Shown: one piece after another, positions 15,698-23,966 of the stretch
Position numbering within the stretch: position 1 is the first letter of the stretch
How the letters are laid out: each line of letters opens with the position of its first letter
Position numbers and translations under genes: made by a program
Notes under the pieces: model-generated
What the model was told of the DNA's origin: nothing
What the model saw: only the letters and a program-made list of their open reading frames with translations
The model's database searches: none
Origin: Streptomyces paludis
Lineage (GTDB): Bacteria > Actinomycetota > Actinomycetes > Streptomycetales > Streptomycetaceae
Assembly: GCF_003344965.1 (NCBI RefSeq)
Contig: NZ_CP031194.1
Location: forward strand, 4,278,001-4,342,000
Direction of reading: 5' to 3'
Length of the DNA: 64,000 nt

Positions 15698-16330
15698 TCA
15701 CCGACGCGGCGTCGCCGTAGCCCGTCGTCCCCGGGTCAGCGGGTAGCAGGCCAGCCCGATGAGCACGGCGGTGAAGTGGCCGACGTCGGTGAAGGTGCGG
15801 TGGGTGAACAGGGGCGTGCCGAAGAGGATGAGCATCACCGCGAGATACGGCAGATGCCACGGTCTGGGCACCCGGTAGGTCAGTACGCCGATCACCCCGG
15901 CCAGCGCGTAACTGACCCCGATGTCCAGGGTGGTGACCGCCGACTGCGGGGCGCGGCCGTCGTGGATGGCCAGGCTCAGCACGCCCTCGCTGATCAGGGT
16001 GGCGCCGACATGCGCGAGCGCGGCGACGGCCAGCCAGCGCAGGGTGCCGAGCCAGTGTTCGGCGGGGGCGTGGAAGACGGTGAACAGCACGGCGTACGGC
16101 AGCCACGTACCGCCGTCGAGCCAGAAGGCGCTGGAGACCAGCACGCGTACGGGGTCGGTCGACAGCTCGTGGATGTTGGTGGAGCGCTGCCGCAGGAAGT
16201 GCTCCTCGAAGTGAGGTGACATCCCGTGCAGGGCGACGGTGGTGACGAAGAGGGCCGCCAGCCAGAGGTACGTGCCGGGGGCGCTCGTGATCCAGACGCG
16301 GACCTTGTGGAGGAAGCGGCGCATGCGCAT
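15698..16330 (-). CDS. Rhomboid-like membrane protein
   Basis: A 210-aa protein with about six membrane helices arranged like a rhomboid protease: a first helix (TYLWLAALFVTTVAL), an extracytoplasmic loop, and two helices carrying GVS (residues in LDIGVSYALAG) and a late His (DVGHFTAVLIG). The usual GxSG serine motif reads GVSY, so protease activity is uncertain; this fits the actinobacterial rhomboid-like family that is not fully characterised. Start ATG at 16330 or 16324. It is convergent with aroQ (38 bp apart). Confidence 0.75.
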   Translation of the reverse strand: MRMRRFLHKVRVWITSAPGTYLWLAALFVTTVALHGMSPHFEEHFLRQRSTNIHELSTDPVRVLVSSAFWLDGGTWLPYAVLFTVFHAPAEHWLGTLRWLAVAALAHVGATLISEGVLSLAIHDGRAPQSAVTTLDIGVSYALAGVIGVLTYRVPRPWHLPYLAVMLILFGTPLFTHRTFTDVGHFTAVLIGLACYPLTRGRRATATPRR

Positions 16331-16463
16331 GGGCCGATTCACCCATGCGCCCGGGACGGGACGCGTGAGTGACATTCCGGCGTGAGCGAATTCCCGGGGA
16401 GCGGACGCGCCGAGGGACCACCCGATGCCCGCGGTAGCCGGGGGAGGGGGAAGGCTGGACCCC

Positions 16464-16946
16464 ATGACCATGATTCGCACCGCGACACCCGCCGATGTTC
16501 CCGTGATCCACGCGATGGTCCGGGAGCTGGCGGAGTACGAGAAGGCCCTCCACGAGGCACGCGCGACCGAGGCCCAGCTCCACGAGGCACTCTTCGGCGA
16601 CCGCCCCGCCGCGTACGCGCACATCGCCGAGACGGACGACGGCGAACCGGCCGGCTTCGCGCTCTGGTTCCTCAACTTCTCGACCTGGCGCGGGGTCCAC
16701 GGCATCTACCTGGAGGACCTGTACGTACGCCCCGACCGCCGTGGCGGCGGCCACGGCAAGGCGCTGCTGGCCGAACTCGCCCGGATCTGCGTGGAGCGCG
16801 GCTACGAGCGCCTGGAGTGGTCCGTACTCGACTGGAACGAACCGTCGATCGCCTTCTACCGCGCCTTGGGCGCGCTACCGCAGGACGAGTGGACGGTCTT
16901 CCGCCTGACGGACGAGGCGCTGGTCAGGCTGGGTGGGGCGGGGTGA
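16464..16946 (+). CDS. GNAT family N-acetyltransferase
   Basis: A 160-aa acetyl-CoA-dependent acetyltransferase. It has the GNAT fold with motif A LEDLYVRPDRRGGGHGKALL (RxxGxG/A acetyl-CoA pyrophosphate loop) at ~85-105 and motif B WNEPSIAFYRALGA near the end. The style resembles diamine/thialysine acetyltransferases (FLNFSTWRGVHGIYLED), so a small amine substrate is possible. The start ATG at 16464 follows GGAAGG. The stop is only 16 bp before the left end of the inverted-repeat element. Confidence 0.88.
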   Translation: MTMIRTATPADVPVIHAMVRELAEYEKALHEARATEAQLHEALFGDRPAAYAHIAETDDGEPAGFALWFLNFSTWRGVHGIYLEDLYVRPDRRGGGHGKALLAELARICVERGYERLEWSVLDWNEPSIAFYRALGALPQDEWTVFRLTDEALVRLGGAG

Positions 16947-16962
16947 GGGTGGCGCGGTCCCT

Positions 16963-17918
16963 GCGGGTCAGTACCAAGAGGTAACGGGGGTGGGCCGGTG
17001 GTGAGGTGCTGGGTGCTTGGTGTGGGGTGGGCCGCCCCTCCTCCTGCCAGTGTCGCGCCTCCAGGGGAGGAGTAAAGGGCGCTCCTCCGTCGCGTCGGCT
17101 GCGCCGACTCCGCTGCGCTCCGCCCTTGACACCTCCCCTTCCGGCGCGTGTACGGGAGAGGGGGGCGGCCGGGGGGAGGGGGCCCGGGGGGTCTGCTGTT
17201 CTGCCACTCGGTTCAGGGGCTGGCGGGCGGGTGGGCCCTGCGGGGCGCGCGGTAGAGGAATGGGGTGACTCGGCACCGGCTCAGCGGCCGACCGTCCGCT
17301 GTTTGCTGAGACGCAAGCCCCGCTGGTCACCGATGCGCTGTGGTGCCCGGAAGGCGGACGGGTTCTGCGGCCCGGCCGGGTCTGCGGGCCGTATAGCCCA
17401 TCCATATATCCCATACGGGACGGTTTGGCGGGCTCCTGGGGGCCACCTCGGGCGGCACGTGTGTCCTCAGGTGCGTTAGCGGCACTCCACGACGCATAGA
17501 CGGCCTTCAAGGGCCCACTTGCCGCCACCCACGTCCCAGCAACCCCACCACCCACACCACGGTGACCAGCGGGGCATGTGTCCGAGGAACAGACGGTCGT
17601 CAGCCGCTGAGACCAGCCGGACAGCCCCATTCCTCTGCCGCGTGCCCCGCAGGGTCCACCGGGCCGCCGGACCCTGAGCCGAGTGGCAGTAGGGCGGACC
17701 CTTCGGGCCCCCTCCCCCCCGGCCGCCCCCCCTCATCCGCACTTGCGACTCCGGGGGAGGTGTCAAGGGCGGAGCGCAGCGGAGTCGGCGTAGCCGACGC
17801 GACGTAGGAGCGCCCTTTACTCCTCCCCCGGAGGCGCGACACTGAAGGGAGGAGGGGCGGCCCAGCGCCAAGCACCTCGCCCCCGGCCCGCCCCGGTTAC
17901 CTCTTGGTACTGACCCGC
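16963..17918. repeat. Long-inverted-repeat element, copy A (956 bp)
   Basis: The element is bounded by perfect 23-bp terminal inverted repeats (16963-16985 and 17896-17918, beginning GCGGGTCAGTACC). The arms (16963-17332 and 17560-17918) remain alignable for ~360 bp, around a ~225-bp unpaired centre with a TCCCATACGGGA palindrome. Each arm also contains a nested hairpin whose halves include GGGGAGGAGTAAAGGGCG and CGCCCTTGACACCTCCCC, around a GTCGGC/GCCGAC palindrome. No reading frame inside looks coding and there is no transposase. It fills the gap between two convergent genes, starting 17 bp after one stop codon and ending 12 bp before the other. A second copy lies at 55794-56979. Confidence 0.9.
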
Positions 17919-17930
17919 ATTGGGCGTCCT

Positions 17931-19070
17931 TTACGCGCCCCCTTCTTCGTGGCCGATGCCGGGACCGGCATCAGGGCCTCGGCCAGGGCCGAGGCGCTGC
18001 GTGTCCTGGGCTCGTAGGCCCAGGAGGTAGCCCGCCTGGAAGCGGCTGTCCGCGCCCAGTTCCTCCATCAGTTCCGCGATGTGCCGGCGGCAGGTCCGCA
18101 GGGACATGCCCAGCTTCCGGGCGATCACCTCGTCCTTCGCCCCCTCGACCAGCTGCCCGGCGATCGCGTCCCGCAACTGCGTTGTCGTCGCCGCCGTATA
18201 GGACGCGGAGAAAGGTTCCGCCAGCCCCCACGCGGTGGCGAACACCGAACGGAGGAACGCGACCGCCGACGGTTCCCGCAGCACCACGGCGGCGTCCGGG
18301 TTGTCCCAGACCGGCAGAAAGGCGGTTGACCGGTCGAACACCAGCATCTTGCCGAAGAGTTCGCTGAGTGTCCGCACCTCGCCCCCGGCCGCGCTCACTT
18401 CGCGTACGTACTCCTGCGTGCCGGGGCTGTAGCGGGCGGTGTGCTGGTAGAGGGTGCGCAGCCGTACCCCACGGCCCAGCATCTCCAGGTCCCTGGGCAG
18501 TGCCCGTTCCAGATGGCCGGCCGGGCGCGCGCCGCCCGGCTGGACGGTCAGGGCCTCCTCGGTGCACCGCGCCGCCGCGTCCTGGATCAGCAGCATCACC
18601 CGGCCACGGGTCTTGACCACCTCGACCGCGCCGGAGTCGGCGCTGCGCCGGTGTATTTCCTCGTAGAGGGGGATCAGTGTGCTCAGCCGCGACCGGGTGC
18701 GTTCGAAGCTCTCCAGGCGGCGGCGCAGTACGTACTCCTCCGGGCCGACGAGTTCGGCCACTGCCGAGTACGGACTCACCGCCCGCCAGCGCACCCGGCC
18801 CGGGCCGGGGTCGGGGCCGCCCTCGTGGTCCTCAACCACCAAGCAGTGACGGATGAGTTCGGCGGCGAACCGCTTCGCCTCGCCCTCCGTCACACCCAGC
18901 TTCGCCGCGAGACCGTCCGTCGGCGCCGGGCCGTTCTCCAGCAGATGGGTGTAGAGCTGCAATGCCTCGGGATCCAGGTCGCCGAAGTCGTCGGGTTCGG
19001 CTTCCGGAGACTGCCGCAACACTTCCTTCGGTCCTCCGGCCGCCACTCTCCGCTTACCTGTCATGGTCAC
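17931..19070 (-). CDS. TrmB/LuxR-type transcriptional regulator
   Basis: A 379-aa regulator. Residues ~30-90 are a TrmB-like winged helix (LDPEALQLYTHLLENGPAPTDGLAAKLGV). The middle contains VEVVKTRGRVMLLIQDAAARC and RTLYQHTARYSPGTQEYVREV, typical of the phospholipase-D-like regulatory part of this group. Residues ~310-365 are a LuxR-type HTH (DEVIARKLGMSLRTCRRHIAELMEELGADSRFQAG). The GTG at 19070 follows AAAGGAGGGG by 7-9 nt. Such regulators often sit beside the small-peptide or secondary-metabolite genes they control; the nearest rightward candidates are a 9-codon ORF and two secreted paralogs. Confidence 0.88.
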   Translation of the reverse strand: MTMTGKRRVAAGGPKEVLRQSPEAEPDDFGDLDPEALQLYTHLLENGPAPTDGLAAKLGVTEGEAKRFAAELIRHCLVVEDHEGGPDPGPGRVRWRAVSPYSAVAELVGPEEYVLRRRLESFERTRSRLSTLIPLYEEIHRRSADSGAVEVVKTRGRVMLLIQDAAARCTEEALTVQPGGARPAGHLERALPRDLEMLGRGVRLRTLYQHTARYSPGTQEYVREVSAAGGEVRTLSELFGKMLVFDRSTAFLPVWDNPDAAVVLREPSAVAFLRSVFATAWGLAEPFSASYTAATTTQLRDAIAGQLVEGAKDEVIARKLGMSLRTCRRHIAELMEELGADSRFQAGYLLGLRAQDTQRLGPGRGPDAGPGIGHEEGGA

Positions 19071-19472
19071 AACATTTCCCCTCCTTTCCCCCGGCCCGGT
19101 AGAGCGATTTTCGTGCGCAGGGGTTCCGGAAAACGGCGATCCTGACACGGACGTTTCCCGGCCCCCCTCGAAGGCGTGCGCGGGCGCTGTCGCGATCCCG
19201 CCCCCAGGAACTTGGCGTGTTCATGGCGTATTTGGGTGGCGTCTCCTGGACGTTCCGCAGCGGACCGTACAGGCCGGCGGCCTCATTCCGGATCCCATCC
19301 GTCCCCCTTCTCGCCACGATGCCCGTTAACCTCCCCCTCCACTTCCTGCACGCATGATGCTGAGGGCATCCATTGCTGGACCGGAAGTTGTCCTTTGTAG
19401 ATTCTTGACCCACAGGAAAGACCTCGGCGGATGTGTCACTCAGCAGCTCATATTCCATCCTTGGAGTACGTC

Positions 19473-19502
19473 ATGAAGCTCATCCTGGACACCGAGTGGT
19501 AG
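19473..19502 (+). CDS. Possible 9-residue peptide ORF
   Basis: ATG with TTGGAG 9 nt upstream, encoding MKLILDTEW and then TAG. It lies between the divergent TrmB/LuxR regulator and the secreted-protein pair. It could be a leader or signalling peptide, or a chance start with a ribosome site. Nothing else supports it. Confidence 0.25.
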   Translation: MKLILDTEW

Positions 19503-19545
19503 TGGTGGGGACGGCATCGCGAAAATCGCCGTCGTTGCCGTTGTC

Positions 19546-19597
19546 CTTGGTAACTCTCCTCGGTAACTTCCCTCGGTAACTCTCCTCGGTATCTCCG
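19546..19597 (+). repeat. Tandem repeat, four 13-bp units
   Basis: Four units of the type CTCGGTAACTCTC, the last more diverged (CTCGGTATCTCCG). The spacing is not a whole number of helical turns. No coding function; possibly a regulator-binding array or simple slippage. Confidence 0.75.
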
Positions 19598-19832
19598 TAC
19601 AGCGCCTCCCTCCGGCGTGTCCCCGCGCCGCTTTTACGGCTTGTGCGCCACATGTCGAAAGAACACGTCCGCAACGCGTTCGCAACACGTCCGCAGGGCG
19701 TGCTCGAAGCCGTGCGTGAAGTTCCGCTCAAAGACGCGCGAAGCCGTGCTCGAAGTCGCATCCGAAATCCCGCTCAAAGCCCGCCGTATCTGGCCTGCTT
19801 TCTCTGACCCACCCTTCCCCAGAGGAGTCGTC

Positions 19833-20468
19833 ATGAGCAAAACCCGGATTCGTATCGCCACGATGGTCGTCAGCGGGATCGCCGCCACCGCGGTCCTCCT
19901 GCCGAGCGCCACCGCTTCCGCGGCCCAGGCCCCGGTCCCGCCGCGGACCAAGGTGTCCGGGACCGTCTCGCACGTCTCGAACACGGACTACGCCACCGCG
20001 GCGCTCGGCACGGCCTCGACAGGAGTGACAACGGCGCTCGGGGCCAAGTCCCTCGGAAAGCCCGGGGCCGCACCCGCGAAGCAGGGTGAATACGGGACAG
20101 CCGCGGCGCATGTCGCGGTCATCAGAGCCGTCGTCAATATCACCAAGGCGATCGTCAAGATCATTACGAACGCCATTCAGAACAAGCAGAACCGCGAAGG
20201 CTATGTGAAGAGCCTCCGCGAGGGCGCTTTCTACGACGCCGGCCAGAAGTACAACGTCATGATCATCAACAGCTCCAACAAGTACTCGTTCTCGCTGGGC
20301 GGATTGGTGTACGACGCCGAAGGATCCGGCATCCACGGCAAGTACCGGATCCTGGTCTTCGAGTCGGGCACCTTCACGAACAAGGGCGACGGCGGCTACA
20401 TCAACTGGGCCTTCCGTGGCTGGTTCGAGCGCAACGGGATGACGGTGAACTTCCGCCGCTCCTGGTAA
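19833..20468 (+). CDS. Secreted protein, first of a tandem paralog pair
   Basis: A 211-aa pre-protein whose ATG follows AGAGGAG by 6 nt. The signal peptide is ~1-33 (IATMVVSGIAATAVLL, cleavage after ASA). A variable N-terminal half (to ~110, containing VIRAVVNITKAIVKIITNAI) is followed by a conserved C-terminal domain: KYNVMIINSSNKYSF, YRILVFESGTFTNKGDGGYI, NWAFRGWFERN and a terminal FRRSW. The next gene shares this domain, including the Trp-rich GWF and the closing FRRSW. Similar proteins are sometimes called stress proteins in Streptomyces; I know of no proven function. No Cys in the mature part. Confidence 0.72.
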   Translation: MSKTRIRIATMVVSGIAATAVLLPSATASAAQAPVPPRTKVSGTVSHVSNTDYATAALGTASTGVTTALGAKSLGKPGAAPAKQGEYGTAAAHVAVIRAVVNITKAIVKIITNAIQNKQNREGYVKSLREGAFYDAGQKYNVMIINSSNKYSFSLGGLVYDAEGSGIHGKYRILVFESGTFTNKGDGGYINWAFRGWFERNGMTVNFRRSW

Positions 20469-20538
20469 TCCTCCCTTTCCCTCGTCCCTTTCCCCATCCC
20501 CGGCCGGTTCCGGCCGCCTTCCACCAAGGGAACTTTTT

Positions 20539-21087
20539 ATGCGCCGCAACACCGCTCTCGTCTCGGTCGCCCTGACCGGGCTCGCCCTCGCCGGGGGCCT
20601 CGCCGCCCCGGCCCAGGCCGCCACCGGCCCGGCCTCCACCGCCGCGACCGCTGCCGCCAACGCCGCCACCGCCGCCAAGGCGTCGGCGTCGAAGGCGCCG
20701 ACCGGCGGCGAGTACACCGTGGCCACCGTCGCGACCGTCACCATCCACGGGGACCAGCTCGGTCGCGGAAAGCAGGTCACCGACGCGATCCGTAGCGTCA
20801 CCACCAACAACCGCGGCGACTTCGTCAACCAGGTGAAGGACAAGATCTTCACCGCGGCGGGCGGGCGCCACAACGTGATGGTCTTCAACCTCAGCCAGAA
20901 CCACAAGGACCGCTTCAACAACGTCCGGCTCTACGCCAATGTGAAGTGGGACAAGATCCACTACGGCGTGTGGATCTTCGAGTCCGGTGAATTCACCAAC
21001 CTCGGCGACGGCGGCTGGATCAACTGGGGCTTCCGCGGCTGGTTCGACCGCAACGACAAGCACGTGAAGTTCAGGCGCTCCTGGTAA
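20539..21087 (+). CDS. Secreted protein, second of a tandem paralog pair
   Basis: A 182-aa pre-protein with signal peptide ~1-28 (ALVSVALTGLALAGGLA, cleavage after AQA), an Ala/Thr-rich linker, then the same C-terminal domain as its neighbour: HNVMVFNLSQNHKDRF, VWIFESGEFTNLGDGGWI, NWGFRGWFDRN and a terminal FRRSW. The N-terminal halves do not align, so a duplicated C-terminal domain was joined to, or kept, different leaders. The ribosome site is AAGGGAAC before the ATG. The 70-bp gap makes one transcript likely. Confidence 0.75.
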   Translation: MRRNTALVSVALTGLALAGGLAAPAQAATGPASTAATAAANAATAAKASASKAPTGGEYTVATVATVTIHGDQLGRGKQVTDAIRSVTTNNRGDFVNQVKDKIFTAAGGRHNVMVFNLSQNHKDRFNNVRLYANVKWDKIHYGVWIFESGEFTNLGDGGWINWGFRGWFDRNDKHVKFRRSW

Positions 21088-21102
21088 CGCAACACCTCGC
21101 GG

Positions 21103-21375
21103 TCACACGCCGAAGGCGTCCGACTGAACGGCCTGCACGAAGGCGGTGAACGCCGGCGCCGGGAAGACAAGCACGGGCCCGTGCGGGATCTTGGAATCCC
21201 GCACGGGCACGGCGCGTTGGCCGCTGTCGGTGGCGACTTCGAGGCACTGGCCGCCGTCCGAGTTGCTGTAGGTGCTCTTGCGCCAGCGGGCAGCGGCCTC
21301 GACGCACTGGCCGCCGTCTTGGTTGCTGTAGCTGCTTCGGCGCCAGCGGATGGCGTTCACGTCCGTGAGTGACAC
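21103..21375 (-). CDS. DUF397 protein with a duplicated motif
   Basis: A 90-aa protein of the DUF397 family, small proteins encoded next to WhiJ/Scr1-type regulators. The family motif W(R/K)(K/R)S(S/T)YSN..GGQC(V/L)E occurs twice (WRRSSYSNQDGGQCVEAA and WRKSTYSNSDGGQCLEVA), followed once by the usual VPVRDSK...PHGPVLVFPAPAFTAFV. A single copy is normal. It is leftward and second after the regulator, with another DUF397 gene between them. Partners of this kind are thought to modulate the regulator, possibly toxin-antitoxin-like. Confidence 0.85.
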   Translation of the reverse strand: MSLTDVNAIRWRRSSYSNQDGGQCVEAAARWRKSTYSNSDGGQCLEVATDSGQRAVPVRDSKIPHGPVLVFPAPAFTAFVQAVQSDAFGV

Positions 21376-21406
21376 AACACTTCCTTCCGGCGGGAGCCAG
21401 GAAGTA

Positions 21407-21619
21407 TCAGTGTGCGTCGAGCACGCCCGACTGAACAGACCGCACGAAGGCGGCGAACGCCGGCGCGGGGAAGAGCAGCGCGGGTCCCTCGGGGTTCTTT
21501 GAGTCCCGTACGGGTACGGTGCCGGGGAAGTTGACGGCGGTTTCGAGGCACGCGCCGCCGGACGAGTTGCTGTACGTGCTCTTGAGCCAGACAGCGATAC
21601 TCAGGTCGATGGGTCGCAC
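21407..21619 (-). CDS. DUF397 protein
   Basis: A 70-aa DUF397 protein of standard size: WLKSTYSNSSGGACLETAV, then VPVRDSKNPEGPALLFPAPAFAAFVRSVQ. Its start overlaps the end of the WhiJ-like regulator gene by 19 bp, so the two are coupled. It is the most likely direct partner of that regulator; the following DUF397 gene may be a duplicate. Confidence 0.88.
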   Translation of the reverse strand: MRPIDLSIAVWLKSTYSNSSGGACLETAVNFPGTVPVRDSKNPEGPALLFPAPAFAAFVRSVQSGVLDAH

Positions 21620-22443
21620 GAGACCTCCTCCAACATTTGCGTGATGAGGTTCCGTGACTCGGCTGGTGACAATGCCAAGTCACGAACTGCATCGTAGCGG
21701 AGTTGGAGCTGCCGGACCGGTGTCGGTTGTTCGATGAGGTCGCCACGGAGTGCATTCTCTGTGTACGCCACCGTGTTGCCGTCCGGGTCGTTCAGGAACA
21801 TTACGTCAGTGCTGTCCAAGCCGTGCGGCCCAACGGCAAGTGGCAGCACTTGCAGGGTGATTTTGGTGCGCTCGGACATGGTGAGCAGACGCTCAAGCTG
21901 CTCCTGCCACGCTTCGGTGTTCGGTAGCGGCGAACGCAGCACGGCCTCGGACAGAATTGTGCGGAAGTGCGGCGGGCACCCACTGTCCAGCAACATGCGA
22001 CGCCCTACCCGTGCCTCAACCTCTTGCTCCAGTTCAAGACCGTCGATGCCGTCCGCCGCGAGTATCGCCCGCGCGTACCTCTCCGTCTGGAGCAACCCGT
22101 GCACGGTGCTGATGCCGAAGTGCCAAAGGTTGACCGCCTCGGCCTCCAGAAGCATGTACCGGCGGTACCGTTCCCGGAACTGCGTCGGGTCACCCATGGC
22201 CAGTTCCCACAGCGTCAGCAGCATCGGCGTCGTGCCGTAGAACTGGTCCAGCGCCTGTACGACTTCCGGGCTGCCCATGCTGCCGCCGGTTTCCATCTTG
22301 CCGAACAGTGAGTGGTCCCAGCCCAGCGCCTCCCCCAGCTTCCGCAGGCTGAGTTGCTTCTCCTCGCGCATCCGGCGCAGTTCTTCCATGAACCGCTTGC
22401 GCGGTTCCTGACTTCGTCCGGTGACGATCCTTCTCGGTGGCAT
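21601..22443 (-). CDS. WhiJ/Scr1-type regulator (XRE HTH + DUF5753)
   Basis: A 280-aa protein. Residues ~18-75 are an XRE-type HTH (LRRMREEKQLSLRKLGEALGWDHSLFGKME). Residues ~95-270 are DUF5753, with WHFGISTVHGLLQTERYARAIL, SEAVLRSPLPNTEAWQEQLERLLTMS and ITLQVLPLAVGPHGLDSTDVMF. Family members act with adjacent DUF397 proteins in Streptomyces development (WhiJ) or as antitoxin-like pairs (Scr1). Two DUF397 genes follow, the first overlapping. The second such locus in this window is at 60718-61825. Confidence 0.92.
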   Translation of the reverse strand: MPPRRIVTGRSQEPRKRFMEELRRMREEKQLSLRKLGEALGWDHSLFGKMETGGSMGSPEVVQALDQFYGTTPMLLTLWELAMGDPTQFRERYRRYMLLEAEAVNLWHFGISTVHGLLQTERYARAILAADGIDGLELEQEVEARVGRRMLLDSGCPPHFRTILSEAVLRSPLPNTEAWQEQLERLLTMSERTKITLQVLPLAVGPHGLDSTDVMFLNDPDGNTVAYTENALRGDLIEQPTPVRQLQLRYDAVRDLALSPAESRNLITQMLEEVSCDPST

Positions 22444-22748
22444 CGTGTGCTGACCTCCGTCGAGCGTGTGGAATTAACGCGACCTGGCGTCGAATCGCCT
22501 TCCGCCAGCGGGCATTTGAGTCAATTCCCGGATGCATTCTCGTAACTGCCCGAGCACGCAAGGTAGTGCACCGACCACCCACCCAACCAGGTGTATGGGT
22601 GAAAAAGATGTCAGATGGCGACAATATGCCAGATATGCGGATGAGATGGACAGGACTGGGGCTCTTCGTGTTACTCGGAGACCGGTACAGCGTGTTCCGG
22701 GCCGTCCAGCGCGAGGATCGCCCCGCCGGGCGCCATCTGCGTCAGCGG
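22444..22748. other. Non-coding gap upstream of the WhiJ-like gene
   Basis: No gene is supported. An AT-rich stretch (22590-22650, containing GTGAAAAAGATGTCAGATGG) is probably the promoter side of the regulator. A long rightward frame through here is antisense to the next gene and is rejected. Confidence 0.5.
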
Positions 22749-23852
22749 TCAGCGCTTCTTCTTCGGGTGGATCTCCGCAGGCGGGAGTTCGAGGTCGGTG
22801 CAGCCGCGCCGCTTCGCCTGGTCCTTGGCGAAGGCGTTCAGGAGTGGGCGCAGTTGGCGGCCCGTGAGGTGCCGGTCGCGGATGTCGGTGCCGCGAGGGT
22901 AGTCGAAGGCAAGGTAGTTGACCGTCTCGTCGTCGCAGCGCGCACGGGCCCGGCCCAGTTCCTCGCTCATCATCGGCTGGCCGGAGTCGAGATCGTCCGC
23001 GTACGCGACGTTGTTCATCAGCAGCCGCTCGAAGGGTTTCTCCGTCCAGTCGCCGTACCAGCCGGAGAAGCTCACCGCCGTCTTTCCGCTCGCGGGGTCC
23101 CGGAGGGAGCAGCCCGTGACCGGGGCGTCGGCGTCGGTGTGGGGCACGACGCCCCACTCCGCGCCGTTGGGGCTCTTCGGCAGGGTGAGCCCGGCCAGCC
23201 AGCCGCAGACCGTGCCCTTCGCCTTGGCGGGTGGCACGGCGGGCGGTGGCTCGTACGGGGCGTTCCCGGCGGGTGGCGTCGGCAGGGGTGCGGCTCCGCA
23301 GCCGAGGCGCTCGGAGGCGGTGTTGGCCATGGAGACGGCGATCCGGGCGGAGGCCGGAGTGGTCTCCTCGCCCCAGGCGTGCACGGTGGTGAGCAGCCGG
23401 CGCTGCCGTCCCTGCGCGTCCCGCCCCAGGTCGGGGCAGTCCTGGAGGATGACGGGGCCGAACTCGTTGGCGAGGCCCGGTATCCCGGCGGGGAGCGCGA
23501 AGCTGGCCACGAGGGGGATGCTGAACCCGTAGTCGAGTTGCCGCTCCAGATCCTCCGGGTCGGTGTAGGCGTCCACCGCCAGGGCGTAGTGGCGCTCGTC
23601 GCGGTTGATGCGGCACTTCATCCGCCCCCGGTCGGCGTCGGTCTCGTCCGTACCGGCCTGGAGGCGTTGGTCCGGCAGGACATCGGCGAGGTCCGAGGCG
23701 CGCAGGCTTCCCTCGCAGAGGGTCGCCGCGAACCACTGGTGCTGCCAGTGCTCCTTGGTCGCGAATCCGGCGAGGGCCAGCATGGCGAGTGCCGCCGCCG
23801 ACCACGCCGGCCACGCCATGACCTTCCCCGTGGTTCTTGCCTTCGATGCCAT
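22749..23852 (-). CDS. Membrane-anchored protein of unknown function
   Basis: A 367-aa protein with an N-terminal hydrophobic segment (residues ~11-31, MAWPAWSAAALAMLALAGF) acting as a signal anchor, and the remainder outside the cell. Two halves look similar in plan: each has an early Cys, a D(P)E(D/K)-rich stretch and a closing Cys (ATLCEGSLR...MKCRINRD / GTVCGWLAGL...VTGCSLRD...RARCDDE). This suggests an internal duplication, with a Pro-rich linker (~195-215, PPAGNAPYEPPPAVPP) between them. I recognise no family. It stands alone between the WhiJ locus and the MFS gene. Confidence 0.7.
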   Translation of the reverse strand: MASKARTTGKVMAWPAWSAAALAMLALAGFATKEHWQHQWFAATLCEGSLRASDLADVLPDQRLQAGTDETDADRGRMKCRINRDERHYALAVDAYTDPEDLERQLDYGFSIPLVASFALPAGIPGLANEFGPVILQDCPDLGRDAQGRQRRLLTTVHAWGEETTPASARIAVSMANTASERLGCGAAPLPTPPAGNAPYEPPPAVPPAKAKGTVCGWLAGLTLPKSPNGAEWGVVPHTDADAPVTGCSLRDPASGKTAVSFSGWYGDWTEKPFERLLMNNVAYADDLDSGQPMMSEELGRARARCDDETVNYLAFDYPRGTDIRDRHLTGRQLRPLLNAFAKDQAKRRGCTDLELPPAEIHPKKKR

Positions 23853-23966
23853 GCGCGCGTCCCCCGGTCCTCACATGCCCAAAATCCCCGGAATCCTATA
23901 AGCGGGCAGGGGAGGGGGCGCGCCTGGCGGTTTGCCCGTCACGCCGCGCGCCTGGCGGTCCGCCCG

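Larger units (their letters stand above)
19071..19832. other. 762-bp region between regulator and secreted proteins
   Basis: No full-size gene is supported. It contains a 9-codon ORF (19473-19502), a 13-bp tandem repeat (19546-19597) and a stretch near 19640-19800 rich in CGCGTTCGCAACACGTCC-like repeated phrases. An in-frame extension of the next gene upstream to 19617 is open but lacks the character of a protein. Confidence 0.5.

Noticed and set aside
17006..17871. Several 80-220-codon ORFs inside inverted-repeat element A
   Set aside because: They appear in mirrored form on both strands because of the palindrome, and consist of repetitive Arg/Gly/Pro sequence.
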